A DNA stretch of 46,002 nucleotides, taken from positions 1 through 46,002 of IMG/VR virus record IMGVR_UViG_3300027833_000082; one strand, 5' to 3'. Source of the DNA: a virus. The first letter of the stretch is position 1, and every line of letters starts with the position of its first letter. The notes below the pieces were generated by a model. The model worked only from the letters and a program-made list of their open reading frames with translations. It made no database searches and was not told the origin of the DNA. This document shows, piece after piece, positions 29,563 to 38,833 of this stretch. Made by a program: the position numbers and the translations under genes.

Positions 29563-32500
29563 TTAAATACAGGTTATTGTATTATATTGTGTTATAGAAG
29601 CTATAGTCCCATTAGCTGCAATCTCCAGTAAAAACCAATCATTAGGAATAATATAACTTGTGTTTGTAGGGTCTACGTAATAATATTGTATATCACTTGG
29701 GCCATTTAAACTTCCTCTGTATAAATAAAACCCTTGTCTACTTGCTCCTACAGGACTACCGTTTTCATATAATTGACTTCCAACAGTAATACCATAGGTT
29801 GAATAATATTGAAACGCTGGTTGTGAAGTACACTGAGATAAGCTATAGTCTCCTTGAACAATATCTGTAAAGAAATCATCCATACCACATTTTGCTAAAG
29901 TAGCTGAAGCTTGAGGCTTATAACTAAATCCTGTGCTTGGGTCTGTACAATTAAAAAATTGTTGAGTTAAGTTTAAAGTTGCGTCTGGAGGACCAGTGGG
30001 AGGTACGACACAGTCACAGCATACATCAAGTGCATCTATTGTTCCAAAACATAATTCTGCCTCCGTTGGTTGTCTGTAGTCGTATACTAAATATAAGTTA
30101 GACCCAGTTGCTGTCATTGTATAATTCCCTATATACTGTTCTGGAGCAAGTGCTACATCTAAAGGTAGCGCTGTTCCTGCTGCGGTTATTAAAGAAATAA
30201 TATCAGCTGGTGTAGCTGTATATGTTGTGTTAGTTCTTAAAGCATAAAACTCATTTTCAGTTGGCTCAAAAACAAAGTTATCAGTATTTCTTTTGTTGCA
30301 GATAACCTGAACTGATGCATTATCAGCTGGTACAACACCTGCTCCTTGTGGTGCAGTAATTGAATCAAACTGACTAATAATAATAAAATCAGTTCCATCA
30401 ATAAAAGATACTTGCTGTGAATGTAAAGGAGATTGATATGTTCCATCAATCCACCTGTACTCGTTATGTATGTTTTTTCCAACATCAGTTGAGTTAGTTA
30501 TACATACCTGGTACACGTTAATAATATCAGCAACAGGACACTTAACAGTAACTTGTATTGTAGCTCCAGCTATCCCACTCAAGGTTACCTGAGACTCGTT
30601 CTCACTTACAACATTTTTATCAAAAGTAAAAGTAGTTGTTCCATCAGAAAGAGTAGTTGTTGGAACAACAGGCAAGCCGTTGTATATAATTCCTATACTA
30701 CTGCCTGATGAATTGCTTGCGATAATTTCTATATCTGTGTTCCCAACTAATAATCCTAAGTCTATACAATATTCAAAAGTTTTATCCTCTGGGAAAGTAA
30801 ACGTTCTTTCAATTCCACATGCAATACAAACCTCTTCAGATGGAAGCTCTTCATCGTTCATGCTTAAAACATACTCATTCATGTAAGGGTCAAACCCTCC
30901 AATTTTTTGTTTGTTCAAACTGTCTTTAAATCTATCTCTAAACCAAGACCTCATTCCAGCCTCAGAAACAACAGTTAGTTGCTCGTTCTGACCTGCTGAG
31001 CCTGTTAGTTTAATAACTGCTCCACGTTTTGCGTCTGTGAAATATTTATCATATCCCCATGCACAAAAGCTCTCTGGGTTTCGTGAGATACCATACTCTT
31101 CAATTCTAGCTAGTTGAGTTCCAAGAACCTCAGGTACAGATGCTATTGTTCCACCTCCTGCCGAGTCACTCAATAAGTTTTTACCTGCTAAGACATACGA
31201 TATTTTATCTTCTTGAAGAACCAGTATGTCTGTTTCTCTTCCAGATAATTTTTCAATAGGTCCGTAAATATCTTCTAATGGCTTAAAGTTAAGCAAGCCT
31301 AAGTTAAATTCATTTAGCTTGTTTACATTACTTTCGTTGTTATAAACACCACTATATGTTAAATCAGAAAAACGATGTGCTTGCCTAAATTCTAACTCAG
31401 ATGTAGAGGTTGTTCTTTCTCCTAAAGAAAATTCTTTTCCAATAATAGAATCACGTATTCTATAGCTTTCAACTCCATTCCCAAAAGAAAAGCAGTTAAA
31501 AAAATCAGTTAAGACAATTGCAGATGCTGAGCCTGTTTGATTTTGCACATTACCTTCATGTCTCCCTGTTGCTTTGTCAATACTATATACGTCTGCTGAC
31601 TCATACCATAAATCTGGGGTAGCCTCTCTTGGCTCAGTCTCAAACACTAATGTGTTTTCTGCTCTGAAAACTTCAATATTAGCATCAACACATGCTCTCT
31701 TTGAAGTAGCTCTCCCTGTACCTTTACAGGTATTTGTTCCTACTAAACCAAGAACAAGTTGATTGGTTGTAGCGTTACGATGAAACTGCCATTGATATAC
31801 ACATCGGTCTGTAGGCATATTATTAACGTCAGTTCCCAATGCTGGGTTGTAGTAGTTTTGATAATACGGTGGGGGGCAATCAGGGTCTCCAGAAACGCTT
31901 GCAGCTCCTTGGTCTAACCTAGCCGCTATATTATCTCCATCAAACCATTCTTTAAAATTATCATAATCTTGAGATGCTACTAGTTTTAAATCTAGAACAT
32001 ATTCTCTCTTCTCACACCTGCTCCCTTTACCTCTTCTTGAAAATTTAACATAAAGATTTATTCTTGACCCTGCTGGAAGTGTGTAATCTACAAACTGACC
32101 TGGGTTTCCTTCGTCTGCTATATTTACAGGGTAACCAAGCTTTGGATGTCGGTTACCTTTTCTCCTACATGTCCCTCTACCTCCTGGTAATATGGTAGGA
32201 TTATCTCCTTGAGTTACTTGAAAATCATTTGCAATAATCTTCATGTAAGTTCCAGCTGGAATAGGGATTGGGTTTCCACTATCGTCTAGTGGAGGTGGAA
32301 CTAAAAAATCTTCAGCCTGAGCTTCTTTCTGTAAAACAGTAGCGTACTGACATCTCGATGAGGGACCTGCTGTATCTGCTTTAACTCTAAGCCTGTCTCC
32401 TTCTTCAACCTTTCTTGCGTTCTCTCCTTCTAATAAAAAGTAAGTAGCTGCAGTTGAAGCTTCATCAATAAATATATTTGTGTATATTGTATTGTAATCC

Positions 32501-34410
32501 TCAAAATCTGGCTTTAGTACTAGCTTATATCTATCCGCCCATGAAGGAGCAATTTGAGAAGGCGGTATGATTACCTCTATTTTATTTTGTAGCTGAGCCG
32601 CTGAGCAGCCAACATGTATTGTATTATTTGGGCTTACAAGTGCAGTAGAAGAGCGTCCAAACTCATCCATGTAAACAATCCCTACCTCGTAATCTCTATC
32701 ACTGTGAAGACTTGTTGGATTTCCTACACCAGAATATTGACCTTCAGCAAATGATACGCTATAATACTCATAAACAGTTTGTGTTGGAGCAGCTAAATCA
32801 TCTACAAATGCCATTGCTGGAATAACAAAACCTATCTCTGTACTTCCTGGGCTTGTAATTATTTCTATTGGCTGGCCAGCAGAAGTAACACCACTTTCAA
32901 ACTTAGAAAAAGCATCCAAGTTATTTGGTACTACACAATTCCATTCGTCTGTAATAGTTGAGCCATCACAAGAGGTTTCGTTTCCTGGGACTGGGTCGTA
33001 TACTGGAAGTATATTTGCAGCTGTACCTATGGTCTGTAAAAACAAAGGGTCTGTTGCTAACTCATAAACGCTATTGAAATCTTGAGGAAGTATAAAAACA
33101 AATCCTAAATCTAAGAGTCCTGATGTTTGAGAAGGAAATGGAGTTTGTCCAGTGAAACCAAAATGAGTATATCTAATGTCAAAAAATATAGAAGCTCCAG
33201 CAACTAAGTCTAAATTATCTAAATCAAAAAATGCAGCTGAATTAGTTGCGCTAAAGTTTACATCTATACTGTAATTAAAATTCTCTGTCCTGTCTGGCAC
33301 ATCCTCAGCGCCAATGTCTTCAGATATTAGGTTGCAATAATACTCTAAGCGTAAAGGGTTTGTGTTTAAATCAAGTAAATCATACCCATCAACATAGTTC
33401 CCATAGATAAGCCTATTTCCCATTATTGTTTGAGCCTGAGCTAATAAAGGGACATTGTCAAAAAGCCTAAATAGCTGAGTAGGGTTAATTACAGTATATA
33501 TCTTACTGTTAGAAAAACTCAATTGATACTCTGTATTGTCTGCGTATCCTAGGTTTTCTTTATTAAAAACTTCTATAGACTTAATAACGTTAGAGGTGGT
33601 TTCTTTAAATACAACCTCTATAGCTTTAACAAGCGGACCTCCGCTATTGTAAGTTACGTTTACATTATTAAAAATATTAGTCATTCCCTCATTTAAACCT
33701 GAGTCTATAGCGTAGTTAAATCCTTTAGGAGTAAACGCTGGTTCTGTAAATTGAGACAATGCAGAATACTCACCATCTTCATACCTATATCTATAAGAAA
33801 AAGTTATAAACCTTTCTTCTATAAAGTTTTCTTCGCCAGACAAGTTTGTTAACTGAAATGACGGAGCTGCTACAGGAGGTTTTTTAATAACTAAAAGTTG
33901 CTCTTCTAAATCAGGTGAGTTTGAATTATAGTTTCTTGTAATATTTATAAACCTAGGTTGATTGTAGTTGTCTGTCCAAAACAACAAGTCTTCTACTCGG
34001 TTCACTCCTGTTATTAAAAAGTCCTCGCTAAAGTTTAAAATAGTTTTTACTGGGTCAGCTGTTATAACGTGATATGTTAAAAGATTTTGCTGTACATTAT
34101 ATGACACCACCATATCAACAATAACGCCTGATGCATGTGCTGGGTCATTAACAAACCAATATAAAGTTTCTCTCTGACCGTCTTCGTAAGCACCAATACA
34201 TTTAGTCTGTGAACTTAAAGGGATTCCTTGGTAAGCTAAAGATGTTAACTGATTATTGCCTTTTGCATTTTCAACAGACCCAACCTCAGATTCTTCTGTA
34301 GAGCCAAGTCTAATATTTAAGGCATCAACATATTCTCCATTAGGAATCAAGCGTTCATCCACGCTTTTATTCATTCGACCTGCGATAAAATTTCTAGTAG
34401 TTTCTGCCAT
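29563..34410 (-). CDS. large tail/neck structural protein, 1615 aa (stabilisation-protein-like N-terminus)
   Basis: The start MAETTRNFIAGRMNKSVDER, LIPNGEYVDALNIRLGSTEE and the GAYEDGQRETLYWFVND segment match a large virion protein type found beside the neck genes of Bacteroidota podoviruses and crAss-like phages. It is often compared with P22 gp10 'stabilisation' proteins having propeller-like N-termini. The middle is beta-rich with several cysteines. The last 120 residues (FFNCTDPSTGFSYK ... NGTIASITQYNTITCI) resemble the modules of the downstream 569-residue protein. It likely links the tail hub with host-binding parts. The family is inferred from pattern only. Confidence 0.68.
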   Translation of the reverse strand: MAETTRNFIAGRMNKSVDERLIPNGEYVDALNIRLGSTEESEVGSVENAKGNNQLTSLAYQGIPLSSQTKCIGAYEDGQRETLYWFVNDPAHASGVIVDMVVSYNVQQNLLTYHVITADPVKTILNFSEDFLITGVNRVEDLLFWTDNYNQPRFINITRNYNSNSPDLEEQLLVIKKPPVAAPSFQLTNLSGEENFIEERFITFSYRYRYEDGEYSALSQFTEPAFTPKGFNYAIDSGLNEGMTNIFNNVNVTYNSGGPLVKAIEVVFKETTSNVIKSIEVFNKENLGYADNTEYQLSFSNSKIYTVINPTQLFRLFDNVPLLAQAQTIMGNRLIYGNYVDGYDLLDLNTNPLRLEYYCNLISEDIGAEDVPDRTENFNYSIDVNFSATNSAAFFDLDNLDLVAGASIFFDIRYTHFGFTGQTPFPSQTSGLLDLGFVFILPQDFNSVYELATDPLFLQTIGTAANILPVYDPVPGNETSCDGSTITDEWNCVVPNNLDAFSKFESGVTSAGQPIEIITSPGSTEIGFVIPAMAFVDDLAAPTQTVYEYYSVSFAEGQYSGVGNPTSLHSDRDYEVGIVYMDEFGRSSTALVSPNNTIHVGCSAAQLQNKIEVIIPPSQIAPSWADRYKLVLKPDFEDYNTIYTNIFIDEASTAATYFLLEGENARKVEEGDRLRVKADTAGPSSRCQYATVLQKEAQAEDFLVPPPLDDSGNPIPIPAGTYMKIIANDFQVTQGDNPTILPGGRGTCRRKGNRHPKLGYPVNIADEGNPGQFVDYTLPAGSRINLYVKFSRRGKGSRCEKREYVLDLKLVASQDYDNFKEWFDGDNIAARLDQGAASVSGDPDCPPPYYQNYYNPALGTDVNNMPTDRCVYQWQFHRNATTNQLVLGLVGTNTCKGTGRATSKRACVDANIEVFRAENTLVFETEPREATPDLWYESADVYSIDKATGRHEGNVQNQTGSASAIVLTDFFNCFSFGNGVESYRIRDSIIGKEFSLGERTTSTSELEFRQAHRFSDLTYSGVYNNESNVNKLNEFNLGLLNFKPLEDIYGPIEKLSGRETDILVLQEDKISYVLAGKNLLSDSAGGGTIASVPEVLGTQLARIEEYGISRNPESFCAWGYDKYFTDAKRGAVIKLTGSAGQNEQLTVVSEAGMRSWFRDRFKDSLNKQKIGGFDPYMNEYVLSMNDEELPSEEVCIACGIERTFTFPEDKTFEYCIDLGLLVGNTDIEIIASNSSGSSIGIIYNGLPVVPTTTLSDGTTTFTFDKNVVSENESQVTLSGIAGATIQVTVKCPVADIINVYQVCITNSTDVGKNIHNEYRWIDGTYQSPLHSQQVSFIDGTDFIIISQFDSITAPQGAGVVPADNASVQVICNKRNTDNFVFEPTENEFYALRTNTTYTATPADIISLITAAGTALPLDVALAPEQYIGNYTMTATGSNLYLVYDYRQPTEAELCFGTIDALDVCCDCVVPPTGPPDATLNLTQQFFNCTDPSTGFSYKPQASATLAKCGMDDFFTDIVQGDYSLSQCTSQPAFQYYSTYGITVGSQLYENGSPVGASRQGFYLYRGSLNGPSDIQYYYVDPTNTSYIIPNDWFLLEIAANGTIASITQYNTITCI

Positions 34411-34412
34411 GT

Positions 34413-35339
34413 TTATTTAATCCACTTGTCCATACCTCTAATGTTCTGTATTAAACGACCAGGGTGTATATTACTAATTCTAAGCTTTGCGTTTCTCAAT
34501 AAGGCTGAGCTTCTTTTTCTTGCTCTACCTATAACATATTCTTGTACACCAAACTTACTGTTTAATATAGCGAATAAAACGTAGGCATAAACATATTCTT
34601 CAAATAATTTATTTACACTTATTAAAGAATCATCTCCGCTTTCCATTCCATCAGATACATATTCTAAAACACATAATTCTCCTGCCATGTCTGAACTAAA
34701 GTTTATAACTCCAGCTTTTTTATTTATTGAAAAAGTAGGATTAGAGTTAGCCGTTTCTGTATTCAACCCAAACTGCCCACCAATTCCATAATCAAAATAC
34801 CAATCCCCATCTACGCAATAACCCTCTCTATTGTTGTAGGGGCTTTGCTGGTTTAAGTAAATGCTTCTTTTAGTACCTTCTATCCTCTGCATGTCTATCG
34901 TGGACGTAGAGGGCTTTAAAATGTTTCCATCATGGTCAAACAATATTCTACATTTGTTGTCTTGAAGATATGCGTCACTCCAGTTTGTTTGAATGTTTTC
35001 TGTTAAAGGCCTAAGAACACCATCTCTATATAGAGATATTCTAACCCAGTTTACATAATCTGGCGGCATAACGTATCTTAACGTATCACACACATCTAGT
35101 TCAAGTATTTTTATTTCTTTAAACGCATCATAATTTAACTCTTGTATTGCACGCTTTGCATGAAACAATATTTTATATCGCTCTTCGTTATTTACTAAGC
35201 TATGATTCCCAGCGTACATTAACATAAAGTTGTTTACTATATCGTATAAACTTACATATTGATAAGAACCCCAGTTAGCATCTTCTGTATGAGGGCTTCC
35301 TGTGTTTTCGTAGTATTGATATTCGGTTAAGTATGCCAT
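34413..35339 (-). CDS. neck/tail-tube adaptor-like structural protein, 308 aa
   Basis: The segments YVSLYDIVNNFMLMYAGNHS, FHAKRAIQELNYDAFKEIK and TLRYVMPPDYVNWVRISLY are typical of a connector or tail-tube protein conserved in Bacteroidota podoviruses. The C-terminus is basic and helical (RARKRSSALLRNAKLRI). The start overlaps the end of the preceding gene by one base. In known podoviruses the genes between capsid and large tail protein make the head-tail connector, so this is a likely gp11/gp4-like part. Confidence 0.68.
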   Translation of the reverse strand: MAYLTEYQYYENTGSPHTEDANWGSYQYVSLYDIVNNFMLMYAGNHSLVNNEERYKILFHAKRAIQELNYDAFKEIKILELDVCDTLRYVMPPDYVNWVRISLYRDGVLRPLTENIQTNWSDAYLQDNKCRILFDHDGNILKPSTSTIDMQRIEGTKRSIYLNQQSPYNNREGYCVDGDWYFDYGIGGQFGLNTETANSNPTFSINKKAGVINFSSDMAGELCVLEYVSDGMESGDDSLISVNKLFEEYVYAYVLFAILNSKFGVQEYVIGRARKRSSALLRNAKLRISNIHPGRLIQNIRGMDKWIK

Positions 35340-36376
35340 TATTGTTTTTCGTTTTGCGTTTCTCTCATCTCCATTGATTGACCAAACTGAATAGCTTGAA
35401 CCTCTCTAATTGACATTCCAGCGTATTGTAATATTTTATTTACTAATGTAGGTTCATCTTCATCAGGTATTTCAAAATCTTGATACAAAGAATCTGATGG
35501 ATTAAATGAAGGCTCACCCCCTATAAGCTGAGCGTATGTCCACTTAGGGTCTTTAGGATATCTTATATACTGACACAAGACTCTTCCTGCAGATGTTAAT
35601 CCTGAGTTTACGACATTTACTCCCCATTGAAAATTCTGTGGGTATACCTGAATTACCACTCCGTCTTGTGCGTATGCTGGAAACAACTCAGTAGGCTTAG
35701 TTAAGTTAGACATGTTAAGTTGTGTAATCTTTTTATTCGTAACCTTTTCACATTCATTAAGACCGTTTCTTAAAGTTAAAACAGTATATGCCTGAGGTGA
35801 TACTAAAAAAATATCTTTATCTAAGATTAATGTTGTAGTTGCAGAGGTTGCTAAAAACCTAACGGAAGCTACCTTCCCAGTGTCTAGGTTTACAACAACA
35901 TCTCCAGGCTGTACTCCAGCTGCAAAAAAGTTTATGTTTGAATCAATTAATTCATTAGGAGAAACAGTAGTATTGTTTCCGTTATTAACTAAATATTCTG
36001 TAAGTAATAGTACCTTATTAATAAGGTAGTAATTGTCACCTGTTGTAGGTGTTGTTGGTACGCTATATGTGGAAGTAGAAGATGGGCTTGTGAGTACCTC
36101 ACTAGCTCCATTTATATATACTGGCTCAAGAAAATCTTGTTTTGAAAAGATATCTATAGCGTCTTCATATAATTTTTTTATATCTGCAAGTCCTGTTCCT
36201 GATTGCCTGGCATTCTCCTTAGTTACTTGAAAATTATATTGATAAAAATAATCTTCAAAAATATCTAATTGCGCCTGCTTGGCATATAGGTTAAAGTCAC
36301 TAGGAGTAATATACCCATAGTTGTTTTTATTAAGAACCGACAGCACAGTTTCTCGTACCGAATTAATTATGCTCAT
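35339..36376 (-). CDS. head-tail connector-like structural protein, 345 aa
   Basis: SIINSVRETVLSVLNKNNYGYITPSDFNLYAKQAQLDIFEDYF is a helical N-terminal segment (quoted in part: NNYGYITPSDFNLYAKQAQ) typical of a protein following the capsid gene in Bacteroidota podoviruses. The middle is beta-rich and the C-terminus helical (LVNKILQYAGMSIREVQAIQ). It is probably an adaptor attached to the portal. The gene follows its own candidate promoter and a terminator, so it begins a tail transcription unit. Confidence 0.68.
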   Translation of the reverse strand: MSIINSVRETVLSVLNKNNYGYITPSDFNLYAKQAQLDIFEDYFYQYNFQVTKENARQSGTGLADIKKLYEDAIDIFSKQDFLEPVYINGASEVLTSPSSTSTYSVPTTPTTGDNYYLINKVLLLTEYLVNNGNNTTVSPNELIDSNINFFAAGVQPGDVVVNLDTGKVASVRFLATSATTTLILDKDIFLVSPQAYTVLTLRNGLNECEKVTNKKITQLNMSNLTKPTELFPAYAQDGVVIQVYPQNFQWGVNVVNSGLTSAGRVLCQYIRYPKDPKWTYAQLIGGEPSFNPSDSLYQDFEIPDEDEPTLVNKILQYAGMSIREVQAIQFGQSMEMRETQNEKQ

Positions 36377-36394
36377 CTGTCATTTTATTTACTA

Positions 36395-36402
36395 CAAAGA
36401 TA
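36395..36402 (-). promoter_or_regulatory. candidate -7 promoter element TATCTTTG for the connector/tail genes
   Basis: Leftward TATCTTTG matches TAnnTTTG and lies 18 bases before the ATG of the 345-residue gene. It follows directly on the T-run of a terminator for the capsid unit. No clear TTTG -33 box is seen because the upstream DNA is the terminator. It could give tail genes independent expression. Confidence 0.55.
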
Positions 36403-36405
36403 AGC

Positions 36406-36438
36406 AAAAAAAAAGAGGATACATTTCTGCAGCCTCTT
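36406..36438 (-). terminator. intrinsic terminator at end of the capsid gene unit
   Basis: Leftward, AAGAGG (36438-36433) pairs with CCTCTT (36418-36413) across a loop containing CTGCAG, and a run of nine T follows. A second weak GGAG/CTCC hairpin lies at 36451-36465. It lies in the 125-base gap after the 250-residue gene and before the connector gene, a good place to stop capsid transcripts. Confidence 0.72.
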
Positions 36439-36501
36439 CTTAATCAAGTTGGAGTAATCAGCTCCTTATTATTATGAACACTTCGATTACAAAAGTAATG
36501 A

Positions 36502-37254
36502 TTATTTTTTGTTATCCAAGTTTTTTTCAAGAAATTTTAATACATCAATACCTTCATCAGATTGTAAATACCCTGCTACTACGTAGAATGCATCTTCTCC
36601 AAAGGGAATGTTTACCATTCTCTTTTTGTTCTTATCTGTATTAAAGTATACGTCTCTCTTGTTATTTTTAAATATTAACACCTTGTGAGCAAAGAACTCT
36701 TGTACTTTAGAATTTAATTTTAAAGTAGGGTCTTTGACTGCACGCAAGAACCAGTCTGGCTGTTGCTCTGCATATATTAATATGTCTCTTCTTAATTCAG
36801 AAGAGGTAGTTCTAGAAACATCTGTGTTGAATAAAACTCTAGCTAAAGCCTCTACTTGGTCAATATCTAATTGACGAGCCTCTATAAGAGCATCTACTCT
36901 AGAATTTAAAACATCCATTTCTTTTTGAGCATCTTTTTCAGTATCAACCTCAACGAATTTATTTCCGTTCATTGGATGAAAATGTAAGAACTCTTGAAGT
37001 GCCTGGTTTGTTCTTGGAACACTCAAGAAACCATCTTCAAAAACAATTGGTTCTACAATAGCGTTTCCATCTTGTTCATCCTCAAAAGGACTCTTCTGGT
37101 TTCTTGCGTATCGTAAAGCCCTGTTTTGTCCTGTGGCTTCATCAAAATACATTAATGGGTATCTTCTTGAATTTCTAGTTGGCAGCATAAAAGAAAGTGG
37201 CGCTGCATCTTTGGTAAGTTTGTAAGTCTTATTGACTAAGTTAATTTTTTTCAT
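36502..37254 (-). CDS. hypothetical structural-region protein, 250 aa
   Basis: It lies directly after the major capsid gene and before a terminator. The N-terminal 110 residues are beta-rich with an MLPTRNSRRYPLMYFDEATG segment. The middle is helical (NSRVDALIEARQLDIDQVEA), and the end mixes basic strands and a helix. There is no enzyme motif. Similar-sized genes follow the capsid gene in crAss-like phages. A head-associated role is likely but not shown. Confidence 0.66.
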   Translation of the reverse strand: MKKINLVNKTYKLTKDAAPLSFMLPTRNSRRYPLMYFDEATGQNRALRYARNQKSPFEDEQDGNAIVEPIVFEDGFLSVPRTNQALQEFLHFHPMNGNKFVEVDTEKDAQKEMDVLNSRVDALIEARQLDIDQVEALARVLFNTDVSRTTSSELRRDILIYAEQQPDWFLRAVKDPTLKLNSKVQEFFAHKVLIFKNNKRDVYFNTDKNKKRMVNIPFGEDAFYVVAGYLQSDEGIDVLKFLEKNLDNKK

Positions 37255-37286
37255 TTGATTATAATTTAGATTTAATAAAAGTAATA

Positions 37287-37315
37287 ATTACCCTCGTCAT
37301 AATAACGAGGGTAAT
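37287..37315 (-). terminator. hairpin after the major capsid gene
   Basis: ATTACCCTCGT and ACGAGGGTAAT form an 11-bp stem with a 7-base loop in the 76-base gap between the capsid gene's upstream neighbour on the coding strand and the capsid stop. The hairpin lies between the capsid gene (upstream in leftward reading) and the 250-residue gene. The T-rich tract does not follow directly, so it may act as a weak terminator or an mRNA-end stabiliser that raises capsid mRNA over downstream genes. Confidence 0.6.
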
Positions 37316-37330
37316 AATTACATATTTAAT

Positions 37331-38812
37331 TTATGATTGAAAAATCACAAAGTTGTTTGCACCCATAGTACATACACATCTTTCAGATAGGAAGTTTACT
37401 TCCATAGCATCTAAATCAGATGTTGCTGCACCACCAGCTGAACCTGTAATCCAAGTCTTGTACTTTCTGTCTTCAGTTTCAGAAGCTCTGTAACGTACAT
37501 GTAAGAAAGGACGCTTAGCATTCTTTCCAAGGATTTGGTCATAAACAGTTGTAGAACCTGCTGGTACTAACAATCCATTTACAGCTCCAGTTCCAGTTAA
37601 ACCACCACGCATAGTTGGGTCGTTTAAGTATTTCCAGTCAGACTTATAGAAGTCATAACCTCTACGGAATCCTGTGAATCCAAGGTTTAATGCCATCTCT
37701 TGGTCGTTATCAAACAAACCATAAGAAGTACCATTAGCACCTACTTGAGCAGAACCGTTAAGCTCAGCTAACATGTCATCAATGTCAAATCCAAATTGTC
37801 TGTTTAAGAAAAGTACGTTTTCTTCAATCGCACCTTGCTTATCTAAACGAGAAATGATTGCATCGAAATCTGCAAGAGCAACTGGGTTACCACCAGCCCA
37901 TACATTTCCTCTGTTCTCTACTGCATGGAATACACCTTCAGAACCTTTGTTCCCTACGTCACCACCTGCAGCAATTGCTCCAGAACCTGCTTCTGCTGGT
38001 ACTGCTTCAATCATTGACGTCTCTAAGTAATCATCAAAACGTAAACGAGTTTCATGCTCAGACTTCAAATACCATAAGTATCCTGAAGCTCCGTTTTCAG
38101 AAGTAACTTCAATCCATCCGATTTGAGCCATATCAGAACCTGATACTGCATACTTATCTTTGATGATAATTGGTGAGTTGTCGAAGATTTCATCTTCAGC
38201 TTCTAAAGAACCTTGCATTCCATTGCTTCCTTTTTTAAATTCAGAACCATAGATAAAGATAGTAGCATCTGCATTTCCTGCTCCTGAACCACCTGTATAA
38301 CCTGCTGCTGCATAAAATGCTACAGAAATTTGGTTTGCGTTTAATCCACCTGCAATACCTACTGCAGTTACAATTCCTTTAAACTCTCCTGAGTCATCAT
38401 TGTTAGTAACTACGATAGTTTGACCAACACGTACAGCGATAGTTCCAGCAGTTAAGCCTGTTGTAGCTCTGTCTGGCACTAATGCATCATTAATATCAAA
38501 GGTTACGTTTCCTCCAGCGACTACTGCGCCAGTCCCAACCTGTGTATATTTTGTGTGTAATCTCCCTTGCTCTGCCCACTTCACTAGGTCTGAGTTACTT
38601 GGTAATTCAGCTCCTACTAAACGTAAGAAAGAAGAGATAGTTCTATTACCATAACGCTCGAATTCTTTTTCATACGTGTCTGGTAAATACTGGTTCAAAA
38701 AGTTGAAGTCAGTAATGTAATTTGTAGCCAACGGCACTTGTTGTGGTGCTGGCTGTAGCTGAAATCCTGGTCCTGTTGGAACAGTATTTGGCCCTAATAA
38801 TTGTCCTGCCAT
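37331..38812 (-). CDS. major capsid protein (HK97-fold type), 493 aa
   Basis: Position (after portal and scaffold-like genes), size, and content match the major capsid protein of crAss-like and Cellulophaga podoviruses. A disordered Pro/Gln-rich N-terminus (GPNTVPTGPGFQLQPAPQQ) precedes NYITDFNFLNQYLPDTYEKEF. A beta-rich GAVVAGGNVTFDINDALV stretch, ENVLFLNRQFGFDIDDML and a final SERCVCTMGANNFVIFQS follow. It has its own hairpin after it, as often for the most abundant virion protein. No direct fold proof is possible by eye. Confidence 0.8.
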   Translation of the reverse strand: MAGQLLGPNTVPTGPGFQLQPAPQQVPLATNYITDFNFLNQYLPDTYEKEFERYGNRTISSFLRLVGAELPSNSDLVKWAEQGRLHTKYTQVGTGAVVAGGNVTFDINDALVPDRATTGLTAGTIAVRVGQTIVVTNNDDSGEFKGIVTAVGIAGGLNANQISVAFYAAAGYTGGSGAGNADATIFIYGSEFKKGSNGMQGSLEAEDEIFDNSPIIIKDKYAVSGSDMAQIGWIEVTSENGASGYLWYLKSEHETRLRFDDYLETSMIEAVPAEAGSGAIAAGGDVGNKGSEGVFHAVENRGNVWAGGNPVALADFDAIISRLDKQGAIEENVLFLNRQFGFDIDDMLAELNGSAQVGANGTSYGLFDNDQEMALNLGFTGFRRGYDFYKSDWKYLNDPTMRGGLTGTGAVNGLLVPAGSTTVYDQILGKNAKRPFLHVRYRASETEDRKYKTWITGSAGGAATSDLDAMEVNFLSERCVCTMGANNFVIFQS

Positions 38813-38833
38813 TTTTTAATTTTTTAAATGTTG

